Source: Fratercula arctica
Taxonomy: Eukaryota; Chordata; Aves; Charadriiformes; Alcidae
NCBI GenBank assembly: GCA_947846985.1
Contig: CANTUZ010000011.1
Location: 13,070,096-13,134,095 of the forward strand
Length of the DNA: 64,000 bases
Direction: 5' to 3'
Part shown: one piece after another, positions 1 to 11,574 of the stretch
Numbering within the stretch: position 1 is the stretch's first letter
Layout of the letters: every line of letters begins with the position of its first letter
The notes under the pieces: model-generated
Seen by the model: the letters and a program-made list of their open reading frames with translations, nothing else
Database searches by the model: none
What the model was told of the DNA's origin: nothing
Made by a program: the position numbers and the translations under genes

Positions 1-1329
1 CTGCTGCTTGTCCCAGGTGCAAATACATTCCTGGGTGACCTAGAAGACATGGCACATGGCATGCACTGCCCTTGCCCACCCACTGCTCTTTCCTGCCTAC
101 TGGTGCGCAAGGACTCCTGTGATGCTGAGCTCCAAACTCAGCTGGGAAGCATAATTTCTAACCTGGAGGTAGATCCTTCTCCCACAGTTGCAGTGGCCAT
201 ACCACAGGCTGGTCAAGCCCAGGTCACCTCATTTAAGAAGTCTAGAAGTTAAACACCTTGGTCCCAACCACTCATTCCATTTCTTCACAGTGAGCACAGA
301 GAAATGAGAGCCAGATCTGACCCTCCTTTGATAACCAGGGCAGGAAGAGGTGGGAGGACGATGTCCCTCGTGGCATATGAGGGCAGCTCGAGGTGGCTCA
401 CTCAGACCTGTGGTCTCTCCAGGCTGCAGACTCCCACCCTATGAACCCCACGGCTGCCTGGAAACAGGATCTGGGAACTTTCAATGTCCCCATGTAGGCA
501 CTGGGAACAGAGTTTGCTGTTGATCCTTCTCTTTCCCCAGTTGGTGCTAAACACGTGAGACCATTCAGGGCCAACTCTGGTGAGGGGGGACCTCTCAAGA
601 TGAGGCAGTGTTTGTTGAGGTCATCACTGACTTTGGGCGTTCATCTGAGTAACAGGGTTTGTAGTGATCCCCAAGTAGGGTCACAGTCCTGGCTGGAGAC
701 CTGAGCCTGGCCGTAAGGTTGTAACCTGACCTTGGGTTTGGGTGCGAAGGTTTGACGGTGCTCATGAGTGTTAACTCCACTGAGACCAAATCCTCTGCCC
801 ATCGGCCATCTTCCCCTTCCCTCCTATGCAGCCTCCCTGCTGAGACACAGGCTGATGTCTTGCAGCAAGCTCAGAGATGGCCGTGATCCCCTCAGATGAC
901 AACCCCAGGGCTGCCTGCCCGGTGAGGGGTGGGACGACACTGTGCATCATATGAGGAAGAGAAACAGCAAATATTAGACAGAGGCAAGGTCTGGTGCCAT
1001 GCAGATGGCCTGGAGAGCGCGGCACAGCTGCATTTCCCCAGGTACCCCACCTTCTCGCACGTCCCACCTCCCCAGTGGCCAGCTTCTGCAGTCCAGAGCA
1101 ATGCTCGGTGTGCCTACCTCATCCAGATAACGCACACCCCAGCCCCTCTCCATGCCTTCTGCTCCAGAAACACATCAGTTCTCACCCACTGCATCTGTAA
1201 TTATAAGCACAACTCTCCAAACGGCTGCGTCTGTCCCACCTGGCCCTTGCATGCACTTGCCATACAGTGAGGAAACATGTGATAGAGGCCTCCAGGCAAT
1301 TTTTAGAGACTAGTCGAGGTATAATGATT
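1..1329. other. downstream flank of DNAH9, no feature recognised
   Basis: I see no dynein exon, CR1, LTR or RNA gene here. Open frames are short (up to 113 codons), overlap one another on both strands and have no recognisable domain. Confidence 0.5.
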
Positions 1330-1904
1330 TTTATTAGTAAATTTCTATCATTACAAAAGATTATTCTTAAATAATCCCTGTGCTGTATTTTTACTGTTGA
1401 TTACATCAAGCACATTGGATATTAAAACTATTTTTACTGTTTCTAAAATTTACAGGAATATTAGCAAGAAACAGTTCATATCCACACCACCTGCTGATCT
1501 CCCAACATTACACGTATGACAAAGAAACACTCGTGTATAGAAAAGAACCAGTTCTAAAGAGTTTCACAGGTCACTGAACTATCTAAGGACACTGACTTTA
1601 AAACTAATTTGAATCACAAAAGAGAAATAAACGTGAAATTCAGATTTGAGCATAGCACTCTCTGGGAGTGGAAGATCTGGCTGTGGGTTGGGATCTTCAA
1701 ATGCTGCAGTGTAGGAATTACAGGACATGGATTTGCAGCAGCCAAGAATCTGGTCCACGCGTCCCTCTGCTCCTCTGTCACCTCCCTGCAGGCTCTGTCT
1801 AGGCTAAGTGCCCAGTGCTCCAGGAGATGGAGCCTGGCTTCAATCTCAGGATATTATTTTTTTAATCGTTAGGGATTTGCAAATGAGGTGCTCTCCTGGT
1901 GAGC
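1330..1904 (-). other. DNAH9: probable DNAH9 3' UTR with candidate poly(A) signals
   Basis: On the minus strand the bases after the stop contain an ATTAAA hexamer at 1861-1866 and a canonical AATAAA at 1330-1335. The AATAAA is followed by a moderately T/G-containing stretch, so a 3' UTR of about 0.6 kb is plausible. The nearer ATTAAA would give a very short UTR. No repeat is visible in this interval. The choice between the two sites is inference. Confidence 0.4.
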
Positions 1905-2132
1905 CTAGATCTGTAGCAGCAATGCCACACCAGCGAGCACCCACTTGGAAGGATTTTCTCTAGTTTTAAGGTTAAAAGTCCACACATAAGTTGGCCCTCT
2001 TTGGCGTGTTTTGTAGACAGGACATGGGTACACACTACGGGTATCTTGTTTGTCAGCAGGAATGGCTTTGACGAAAATGACAGGCATGGCTGGGGTTAGT
2101 TCCTTGAGCCTGGCATCTGTGATTATCCCGGT
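1905..2132 (-). CDS. DNAH9: DNAH9 terminal coding exon T10 with stop codon
   Basis: This last coding exon is 228 bp: 75 codons plus a TAG stop at 1905-1907, residues 610-684. It begins [20 protein letters not shown], includes [20 protein letters not shown] and [12 protein letters not shown], and ends [12 protein letters not shown]. The acceptor is CTTTGTAG|ACCGGG. An internal ATG gives a shorter-looking frame from 2087, but the exon clearly extends to 2132 because T9 ends CWDAQ and the family continues with (T/A)GI. The [12 protein letters not shown] ending is the normal C-terminus, so the protein is not truncated here. [15 protein letters not shown] endings (here [11 protein letters not shown]) favour DNAH9. 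Confidence 0.95.
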   Translation of the reverse strand, partial: TGIITDARLKELTPAMPVIFVKAIPADKQDTRSVYPCPVYKTRQRGPTYVWTFNLKTRENPSKWVLAGVALLLQI

Positions 2133-5100
2133 CTACAAAGGAAAGAAAACAGTGTCTTACTTAGATTTCCAAGATATCCATCAGCTGTACCCCAATACAC
2201 ATGATCCTCTGTAACGTTTATACAAACCGGACTCATTGGCAAGTGGAGGCATCTTCCCTGAGATAAAGGGGTGGATGAGGCTATTTGAGGTAAGAAGGGA
2301 CTGGATCAAACACCTGCCTTCTCTCATCAGGAGCCTCTCTCAAACCCAGCTTATTCCAAGGGGTGTGTAGAGACACCTGCTCTCACCAGATGCCCAAACC
2401 CACACACACCTGAGCTGGGCTTTGCAGGGAAACAACGTTCCTGGCTATCTCCAGCCATACCATCCTCGTGCTGCTCTTACTCACGGTTTTGGCAGAGCAG
2501 AACCACCAGCTGCTTGTGTTGCTGGTGCCAGGACCAATTGTGGACACCTGAACAGGGCTCAGGCTGGAGAACAACGCTCACGTGAGAAGAACCTAAAAGG
2601 AACCAAGTAAGTGTCCCACCACACCCCCACAATTTGAGCATGACCTGGGATACGCTTGTCTGTGCAATGTTTTGTGTGGCCCCCAAAGGCACCACAGGCT
2701 TGTTTCCACTCTCACAGGTGCTCACACCAACATGGGGGATTCAGGAAGACTATTCCTGAGGGATTATTATCGTTAAATAACAAATCCACATTATCCTCTT
2801 CAAAGCAGTGCTCTGGCTCAGCAGGCTGCCTGACCCAGGAGAAGGATGGTCCGCTGTTGGGGTATCAAACCAGCGGCTTGTTTCTTTAACTTGGGTCTCT
2901 GTGGCAACTTCTGTTTCTGACAATAAAATGCCCTACATATCAATCAATTTCCAGGAAAGCCTGCAAAATTGCTTAATGGAAGCTAGAGAGACCAGATGAA
3001 AACAAATAGAGAAAGGGAAACAAAACTCACTGCTAAAGAGAGTGCTTCTCTTCACATATCATTATTATTTCAAATGCTCTTAGATCAGACTTGTGGGATG
3101 AGATTCAGCCTCTCTAGTAGTTTATCTAGTTCTGCAAATGAGTGAAGAAAAAGAATCCCTCTTGCAACACACCTCGGTTTAATTGTACTAATGCCATCTG
3201 TTATACTAAGCTGTGATAAATCCAACTGTGATTTAGAATTTTGTATTTCCAACGTCCTGAACAAACATTAAATAATTCTTGTAATACCTTGCAAAGAAGC
3301 TATTTATCAAGCATTATTATGCACTCTTTTTAAATCCACATCTTTCATTTCTGAGGCTGGATTTTGATCAGATCTCTTTTTTTTACTGCTGCCAATTCTT
3401 CAAATCAAATTTTCAAGATACATTCTACCTATTTCTGGGTTAACAAGAGTTGAAATCTTCCTGAGGTATCATCTCTGTGGAACAAATCATTGTGTTATGT
3501 CTGGGCTGATTTGCATTTGCATTTTTTATCGCTCTCACAATCAGAAATTAATTCTACTCCAAAAGCAATTTTCACTAACTACTGGCACGGCGCACCTGGT
3601 AAAAGGCCACTGTTCTGTGCTCAGAGAGCTCAGGCCTCAAATACTTGCAGAAGTCTTCACTTCTGCTTCTCATGCCTTCTCAACAGGCAATTTGAAGACT
3701 GGACATATTTCCCTGCCACGTATCGATGGGTCCGAAGACATGAAGCAGCTGTCACAAGCCAGGGGCGGTAATCGATGGGCCCAGATACAAACGCAGTCAG
3801 CCAGCATCCCCTCCCACCCAACTGACTTTTGAGGTGTTCTAGCACAGGCACACCTGCACTGCAGCTAAGTTAGGGGCGGTTGGCTTAAAGACCTTCACCA
3901 CGGCTTGGTTGTCTTACTCTAGAGTTGCCTCTGTTTGCAGGGCAGGGGGGCTGGTGGTCTGACCAGCAGCATAGCCAGCAGGGAACATGGCTCCAAGGTG
4001 GTCCAGAGATTGCTGGGGTTGGTGGCTTCAACTGGACATGGGGAACAAGAAAAAGAGCCATCCATGGAGCACGCAGTGAAGAAGACCTAATGATGTGCTG
4101 TCCAGTACAGCCAAATGAGCGAGGAATTTTTATCACTGGGTAGCTTGAGTTGAGATATAGATGGAAAAGGGTTTTCCAAGTTATCAGTTTTTCAAAACAA
4201 CCATAAATAAGAGACTGGCTGTTCACAGCACAATTTGCAAGTGTCCTCTCCATGGCTGCACTGTAAGTTTATCACTGGAGGCCTCAGCTTGAGCCACATC
4301 CGACATTGGCTCTCATAGCTCATAAATACATGGGCATTACTGACAGTTGACATCTGCAGAAAAAGGCTTCCCATGATGTCCCAGCTCACCCCTCCGGGAA
4401 AAATTTCAGTCTCTGATGCATGAGATTTGATGTACCTGGTGCCTCTGCAGAAGAATGTGGCAAGCTGTGAAGTCTGGGGCTGTAGCAGCAGAAGTGGGCT
4501 GTGCCAGGGCTGGCTGGGTTGCACACTGATGTTGTTTTCATCTGCATCCGCTGCTGGGAGTACCTCACATAAAAATGGTGCTGTGCAACTGTCCCCAGAG
4601 ATATCGAGCTACTCGAACCAGCAAATAAACGTGACTGTTCCTTGCCACACAGATCTGCCCTTCTGAGCCTCTCTGCTGCTTTAAGACTAGTTGTTTTACA
4701 TAGGACTAGCTTTAAAAAATACACATCATAGCTGCTGTGGCTCAAAGGAGACACGATACTCTCGGTGTTAAGCCACTGCTCAGCACGCTGTGCACTGACT
4801 GTGCATCTCTTCCAAGGACAAGGTGGTGTGCTGTCTCTTCTGGGCAAAGCTTCGTGTGGCACGTGGTGCAAACCCACTTCTCCGCTTGCCCAAGCATGCT
4901 CCAGTACCCTTGTGAGGAGCAGGGCACACACTTGGCATCAAACTCTCCATTGCTGGGAGCAAGAAAGCCAGGAATCAGTCAGCAAACTCCCATGGCTTGA
5001 GATAAAATGTCTCTTGAGATAAAATGTCACCAGTCGAACTACCTCTTGCTGAGTCCCGGTGACTTTACCAGTGCTACAGGAATAGATCATTTGGACCCCA

Positions 5101-7827
5101 AATAACTTGCTTGGTTTCATTTCATCTAATAGCTGCCTGCTGTTTTGTAATGAATGTTTTATAAATTTAAGACACCCAAGGGCAAACATAAATGTTTAAA
5201 TAAATAGAAAAATGGGAGTAGCAGAACACAGAAGGACTTCTTCCTTTTTTGGAGGCACAATCTAAATGTGAAATATTCTTTTAAAAGTGGAGGCGTTCCC
5301 CAGAGGAGGAGTTCTAAACATGATCTGCCATTCTTATCAGAGGATTAATTTGGAAGGAGCACACAACCCAAAAGAACTGCGCACCTGTTTTAAAAATGCT
5401 GCATCCATTAATATATACTGGTGCTCACTGGATTACAGGTAAAATGAATAGTTCCACTACGTGGAAATGATATTTCAGTGTGAGCAGCAACATATGAAAA
5501 TATTCTTTTCCTTTCTGAAATAAATTGAAGCATGATACCCAGAGATTATGAATGGTTCTATAAAGGTAATTGCTCAGTATCTTTTAATCACAAGGAAAAT
5601 GTAACCAGAAAAACACATTTGCTAAAGTCTGGATGGTTTCCGAAGCCAAACCTCATTGCTGAATGCAATCACCCATACGAGTTATCGGAGGGCGGCAGAG
5701 GGGAGAAGCCATGTGCTTCTCAGAAGATTTCTGGCTTTGCACCATCAAAACTTCTCACTCTTCACTTCCATTGCCACGTGGGGATGGGTAAAACTTACAC
5801 AGAACTCAGCCACTTTGCCCATTATATTTGGTGGTAACAAGGGCAAAGGAAGACATAACAGCAGTCACTGTAATCTGTTTTTAACGCAGTATTCAATATT
5901 CAAGACCAGAAACTTCTCTAAACTTTCTCTGTACTGTTGTGTCCAGGTGATTTGTATCACCTTAAAAAGTCCAGTTTTGAGGGTAACTGAAATCCAGTGC
6001 TCCCACTAGCAGGGGGCTGTGATCTCCAAGAGCTGTGGGTTTTGTATGGCAGCCACACCAGAGGCTTAGAGAAGGGAACAAGTGGGACCTCTAGGAGCAG
6101 GGGTTGGGACATGGACTGGGCTGGTCTCTGTTCTGCTACTGTGGCTTCTGCTATCAGCAGAGCCAAAACCAGCGAGGCAGGAGATCTGACCTTATACCCA
6201 TGTGAGATTTGTATTGCAACCTTCTGACAGAGCCTTTGCCAATGTTCCTGACTGCCTGTGGCTTTCCAGACCCAATGCGCACATCAACCCATTTCCAGCG
6301 AGAAAATGGAGTCTTGACCTTCCCAAGGATTTGTGATAAACTGCACTGGATGCCATTAGTCAGTGAGTTCAAAGCTTTGCCTGATTTCCTATCCTTCATG
6401 CAAAACTATCTCAGAGACGGAGCTGAAAAATAGGTGAAGAGTATAAGATCTGCATTGCAAGGTCAGGTTGGGATACGGTATATAACAGCATGGCCTCTGT
6501 CCTCAGTGTCCTACCACCCAGGCCCACGACAGATCAAGGAGGATCTTCAAGGTCAAGACTCTAAAGAGCTGCCTCTGAAATAAAAGTCTCTTCCTGTGAG
6601 AAGGTAAACTTGACACAGATAAGTAAGTTCTGGGTGACCCACTTTGATCAGCCCTCGCTCTCTCACAGATCACTGGGAGCAGAGCGTCACACTGGCTGCC
6701 CAGAGTAAGAGCCACATGAATCACTGTCAGTTAATTCTCACATGCAGCACAAATTGGGAGTCACGGTACCACAGGCCAGGCAACACGGAGCACTGAGCCC
6801 AGTGGGGATTTGTCAGCCTAATGGCTCTGGCTCGGCAGATTGCACTCCTAACAGCTGACAACTGTCAGAAGGAATGACAGGGACAATTGTGCTCCTCTGG
6901 GACACTAGTCTGAGAGGGTCGCGGTGAGAGAAGCGCTGACAGCTACAAAGCAGGAGATAGCAAGTGGGCACGTCTCCTTCAGCTGCCCGGCTGGAAGGTA
7001 TGGTTCCCACCTTGGCTACCCTGAGGCCGGCTGCGCTACAACTGGAAGGTATTGGGCCACATCCCAAAGGGGAAAGAAGAAGAGCAAGGGCCACCCACAC
7101 TCTCTGTTTGTTCCCACCATGATGAGTCATCTGCCTGAGTCCGTGTTGACCATGCAGGTTAGACCTTTGTGCAAGCTTCATTTGCCACCATAAAGGGATG
7201 GCTAAAGGTTGTAACTAATTTTTGGCCACAAGCGCTATCTATGCAGATGACATGCTGCAGCACCCAACAGTGGAAGGACAGTGGTCTGGATTTGGTACAT
7301 CCCACCGATTCAGCTCCGGGGACATGTAGGATCCTCTCCTTTTTCACTGCTGCTGCTAAACAGGTGACAGAGCAATGACAATGCCAGTCTGCCACATCAC
7401 TTCTGGAGGCAGCAGAGAAATCAGAACCACACGGAGGTGCAGGGACAATACAGCCCTGAGGGGACTCCGTGTTTTCTGTCTGTAGAAACACCATGAGCAC
7501 CGACCACAGTTTAGTCAACGGACACTGAGGTTGAGAGTCTCCTTGTAAAAAATTGATGTATCAGTGCAAGTTGGCCACCCTGAACTCCCTTGAAACAGAA
7601 GCCATGAAACAGACAACTCCAAGGGGTGATTCAGCCAACCACCTTGGATACCCACTCAAGGCTGTAGAGAAGCCCATCTTTCACATCTTTCCCACTCCCG
7701 AAGACACAGCTCTAATGACTATTTTAGATTAGCACTCGTCTGAGCAGCTCCCCAGAGTACAGTACCAAGCAATAAGAGCATAACATCCATGGCTTCTCTC
7801 TCAACACCAGAGCCTTGGTGAACTCAC
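2133..7827 (-). other. DNAH9: DNAH9 intron T9-T10
   Basis: This 5.7 kb intron starts GTGAGT and ends TTTGTAG. I recognise no CR1 or LTR copy. It contains a 17-bp-period tandem duplication at 4996-5028. Several frames up to 181 codons (4386-4931, minus) carry no known motif and look like chance. Confidence 0.85.
4996..5028. repeat. 17-bp-period direct tandem duplication
   Basis: CTTGAGATAAAATGTC occurs at 4996-5011 and again at 5013-5028, separated by one base. Confidence 0.9.
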
Positions 7828-8217
7828 CTGTGCATCCCAGCACGCACCCTCCATGAACAAACCGTGGACATACGCCCCTTCCCGAGGAGGACTGGCAAAA
7901 TCTTCTCTGTTCTTTTTTGTCACATCGCACTGCAAGGTCATCTTGTCCAAAGGCCACTCGTTCTTTCGGGCTGTGGACTGCATGATGGCTGTCAGGAAAG
8001 ACTGTGGATTGAAGAATCCAGCTAGCCACACTGTAGAGGGCAAGGAAAAGTCTCCTGTCCAGGCTTCCAGTTCCTTGATGCGAGTGAGGAGGTCAGCAAA
8101 CCATGTGCCCAGGCTGGCTGTGGAAGGGTAAGCCCTCTTTATCCAGGACTCAGGCACTGTGTCCAAGAAGAGGGCATTCTGCAAGTTCTCCATGTCGCTT
8201 GTCATGGTCAGTTCTCC
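7828..8217 (-). CDS. DNAH9: DNAH9 tail exon T9 (C-terminal domain, largest exon)
   Basis: This is the largest exon, 390 bp and 130 codons, phase 0-0, residues 480-609. It starts [20 protein letters not shown], has [32 protein letters not shown], then [20 protein letters not shown] and ends [11 protein letters not shown]. The acceptor is TCACTCAG|GGAGAA and the donor GCACAG|GTGAGT. The [28 protein letters not shown] block is conserved across axonemal heavy chains. The choice [10 protein letters not shown] with [14 protein letters not shown] spacing (here [11 protein letters not shown]) agrees best with DNAH9. Confidence 0.97.
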
Positions 8218-9064
8218 CTGAGTGAGAAAAGGTATAATTAGCACTGACGACTGTTTAACCTGAACAAAGCCTGCTTGAAAGCAGAGGCTGAGCTAGGAAG
8301 CGTGTAAGAGCACAGCACCCTACACAAGTATTCACATACTGTGAATTTCTTCATGAGTTTTGGATTTTCATAAACGCTTTCTGTTGCATATTCCTGCATC
8401 CTCATCTTCCCTACTGTAAAAATGCTACTTGGAGGAAAAGATGTGTAACAGAGTGACAGCGAGCATGAGTGTCCCTCAGTTGTCCCAGTGTTGTTTGTTT
8501 TCTCTCATTGACTGAAGATCTTTAGAGATCTTCACACACTTCTCACATTGCCAGGGCAGGATACTGGAGTCTTTGATGGTCTACTCCGAAACTGTCCAAA
8601 TATTTGTCACGTCAAATCCTATCCCTCTCCTCTCCTCCAGTTCCCCTCACTCCCCTCCTCCTTTATTACTTTTCAGTGCAAGTTTTTCTTTTTTACTTCA
8701 CATGGTGTCTGCAAATGTAATCACAGTTACTTTCACAGCAGGGAAACATACAACAAATTAAGATATGATTTAGCCAAGTGAGATATAGAGAGAGGTCTGG
8801 CTTTTCTTTACCCAGCAATTAATTATTTTTAAAGCTTTTGGAAACCTGTATCAGTTTCACCCAGGCAGGAGAAGAGCTGGGGCATCACTGCATGGCCAAA
8901 AAGGGCTTCTGCACAGCAACAGCATCCCTCTTGAACTTCTGCAGAGATTCCCTGGTGTCTGCCAGTCTAAAATTAAGAAAACTCCTGCTGTATCCAGCTG
9001 AAATTACATTAAATCTAAGCAAGAGATGCCTGGATGGTATCTTAACAGCTAAGAGAAGCCATTA

Positions 9065-10555
9065 AGAGATGCAGCAGTTTGTGCAGCAGGTTGTGCAGGG
9101 GGCACACAGCCAGGGCTCACAAACCCTGCCCAGGGCAGCGTACACTTGCTTAGCAATGGGTGGTGACATGACACGGGGCATTGTCCCTGGCACTGTCTGG
9201 AGAAACTGTCCCTGGCACAGCAGAAGCCCCAGCTCGGACCACGGTCCTGATGGCGGCTGCAGCTCATGTCTGGGATGGCAGGCAGCACCTGGAGCCTCTC
9301 GCCGGAGCTGGAAACTGTCTCCTGCCTGTAGGAGACACGCATTGGTGCAGGACCTGTGCCACCATTTAAAGGATCTGCAGGAGGAGGCCAGCAAACTGTT
9401 TAGCATCAGAGATGATGAGAAAGAGACCAACTGGATCTTCTCTGAGACCCTGCAGATACAAGAGCAGCCTCAGCTCCCAACAGCACCGAAGGCAGGCAGA
9501 GTCTGTGTTTGTCTCCTTGGGAAAGGGAGACTCCCACAATGGTGAAGGCTGGAAACTTGTGACTGCCAGCAACAGGAGCAAGGCTGCTGTTCCCCCTGCA
9601 GATCTGCAGCTACAGAATCGGTTCAGTGCCCAGGTAGGGACGAGGGGTTGGGAACTCTGTCCATCAAAGCATCCACGCCAATGGAGCCTGAGCCATGCAG
9701 CAGCACAGGAGAGATCAGTGATGGCAGTAGGTGACTCCCTGCTGCAGAGGACAGATGCCCCATCTGCCAACCTGTCTTGCTGTCTGGGGACATTTACTGC
9801 ATGCTGGGAGCTGGGATCGAGGACACTGTGTAAAGACTGCTGAGGTTTGTCCAGCCTTCAGACTATTACCCCCTTACACTCTTCCACAGGACCACCAATG
9901 ATATCCAAAGATGGGGGTGCTGCTATTCAGAGGAACCTGGAGAACTGAGCTGAGAGGAACCTCCTGAAGTTCAACAGAGAGAAATGCTAAGTCTTACACC
10001 TGAGGAGGAATAACTCCACGCACCAGTACATGCTGGGGACCAACTGCCTAGAAAGCAGTTGCAGGAAAGGACCTAGGAGTCCTGGTGGACAACAAGCTGA
10101 CCAGCATCCTGGGCTGCATTAGGAGGAGCATTGCCAGCAGGTTAATGGCAGTGCTCTGCTCAGCACTGCTGGGGCCACATCTGGTGGTGCTGGGATTGTT
10201 CAGCCTCAAGAAGAGATGACTCAGGGAGGAATCTTTTCAATACCTATAAATATCTGATGGTAGGAAGTAAAGAATATGGAGCCAGACTCTTCCCAGTGGT
10301 GTCCAGTGACAGGACAAGAGGCAATGGGAACAACTTAAAATACAGGACACTCCACCGACACACAAGTACAAACTTTTTTACTGTGAGGGCAGTTGAGCAC
10401 TGGAACAGGTTACCCAGAGAGGCTGTGGAGTCTCCATCCTTGGACATTTTCAAAACCAGGCAGATCATGGTCCTGGGCAACCTGCTCTGCCTGACCCTGC
10501 TTTGAGCACGGGGTTGGACTAGTCGATCTCCAGAACAACTGATCTGTGGTCCTGC
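9065..10555 (+). mobile_element. CR1 LINE, internally deleted, retains part of ORF1
   Basis: The left part encodes CR1 ORF1-like protein: a DLQEEASKLFSIRDDEKE segment (about 9370-9425), then GEGWKLVTAS and LQLQNRFSAQ in a neighbouring frame. A GDSL motif at 9730-9741 (context VMAVGDSLLQ) marks the ORF1 esterase-like domain. From about 9900 the sequence jumps to the 3' end of ORF2 and the 3' UTR ([20 protein letters not shown] near 10390-10450). The endonuclease and RT core are missing. Frames are broken, so the copy is inactive. The left boundary is soft: similarity before about 9280 is weak. Confidence 0.8.
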
Positions 10556-11540
10556 AAGACTCAAGCCAAGCTGTCTGGAAAAACAAAAACTTGCAAGTGC
10601 AGGCTCAGCTTCTACAGGTAGTAACGCCTTTCACAATCCAAACCTTTGCATGCCCCATGCTGAGCTAGAGGGGTACAACACATCACAGCAGTTTGGAGAC
10701 TTAATGTTGATCACTGGTTTTCATTATAAATACTTACATTTGTCCCCTTATCATTCTGCCAAAATTTATCTGACTTACAATTTCTCTTTGCCTCAGGCTG
10801 AGTGTTTTTGGAAAGATTAACTGAAATCAGTTGAGCCATGGCTGAGAACGAGGTCGAGGGAATTGGGTCAGTCTATTCACATTAAAAAATTCCAACTGTT
10901 CTTTCACCGGATTTCAGTGCCTCCAGCCATGAGGTCAGCAGAGGTGCCCTTTATTGGGGCCACAAAAATCTATGAAGCTTTAGCAAAAGTTGAAACCTGC
11001 TTAAAGCAACCCCAAGACACGTTTAGAAAGCTTGTCAGAGCCCAGCATTTGAAAGTCTTTGCCATTTATTCCTGTGCTGACCATGCCCCACAGAGCTCTA
11101 ATCCGCAGACCACAGTGACGGCTACAGGAGGACAAGATCACAGCTGGACACCCAAGCAGACCATGGGAGAGCAGCAACGAGTGCCCTACTCTGTCACTAA
11201 TGAGTGGACGCGGGCTCAATGCTGAGCGATCAAGACTTAGGGCAAATAGGCATCCCAGTGCTCTTGGGTCAGCAAGGGCTTTCTCAAAGAAGTACACCAC
11301 AAAGAGACCAGAGACTCCCGAGCTTGGAAGACAATTTGTCATCGGAACAGGAATCCTCTGAGCTACCGACACCATTGCAAATTCAACACTCAGAGCTGCT
11401 GGATGACAGCTAAAACAAAGGGCTTGAGCACACATCTACCCCACATGCGGTGTCCTGTCAAAGGGAGGAAAGGGTGTCAGCAGAATTCAGGCACTGGAAA
11501 TGTCCACTCGAGCTCTTCTGGCTTTTTAGCAACACTTACC

Positions 11541-11574
11541 TTTTCTTTTTTTTCCCTTTTTTTTTTTCCCCTCC
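11541..11574. repeat. T-rich pyrimidine tract
   Basis: A 34-base pyrimidine run on the plus strand, mostly T with a few C, inside intron T8-T9. Confidence 0.85.

Noticed and set aside
4386..4931. 181-codon minus-strand frame inside intron T9-T10
   Set aside because: No motif, Ser/His/Cys-rich and overlapped by several other frames. The dynein tail is continuous without it.
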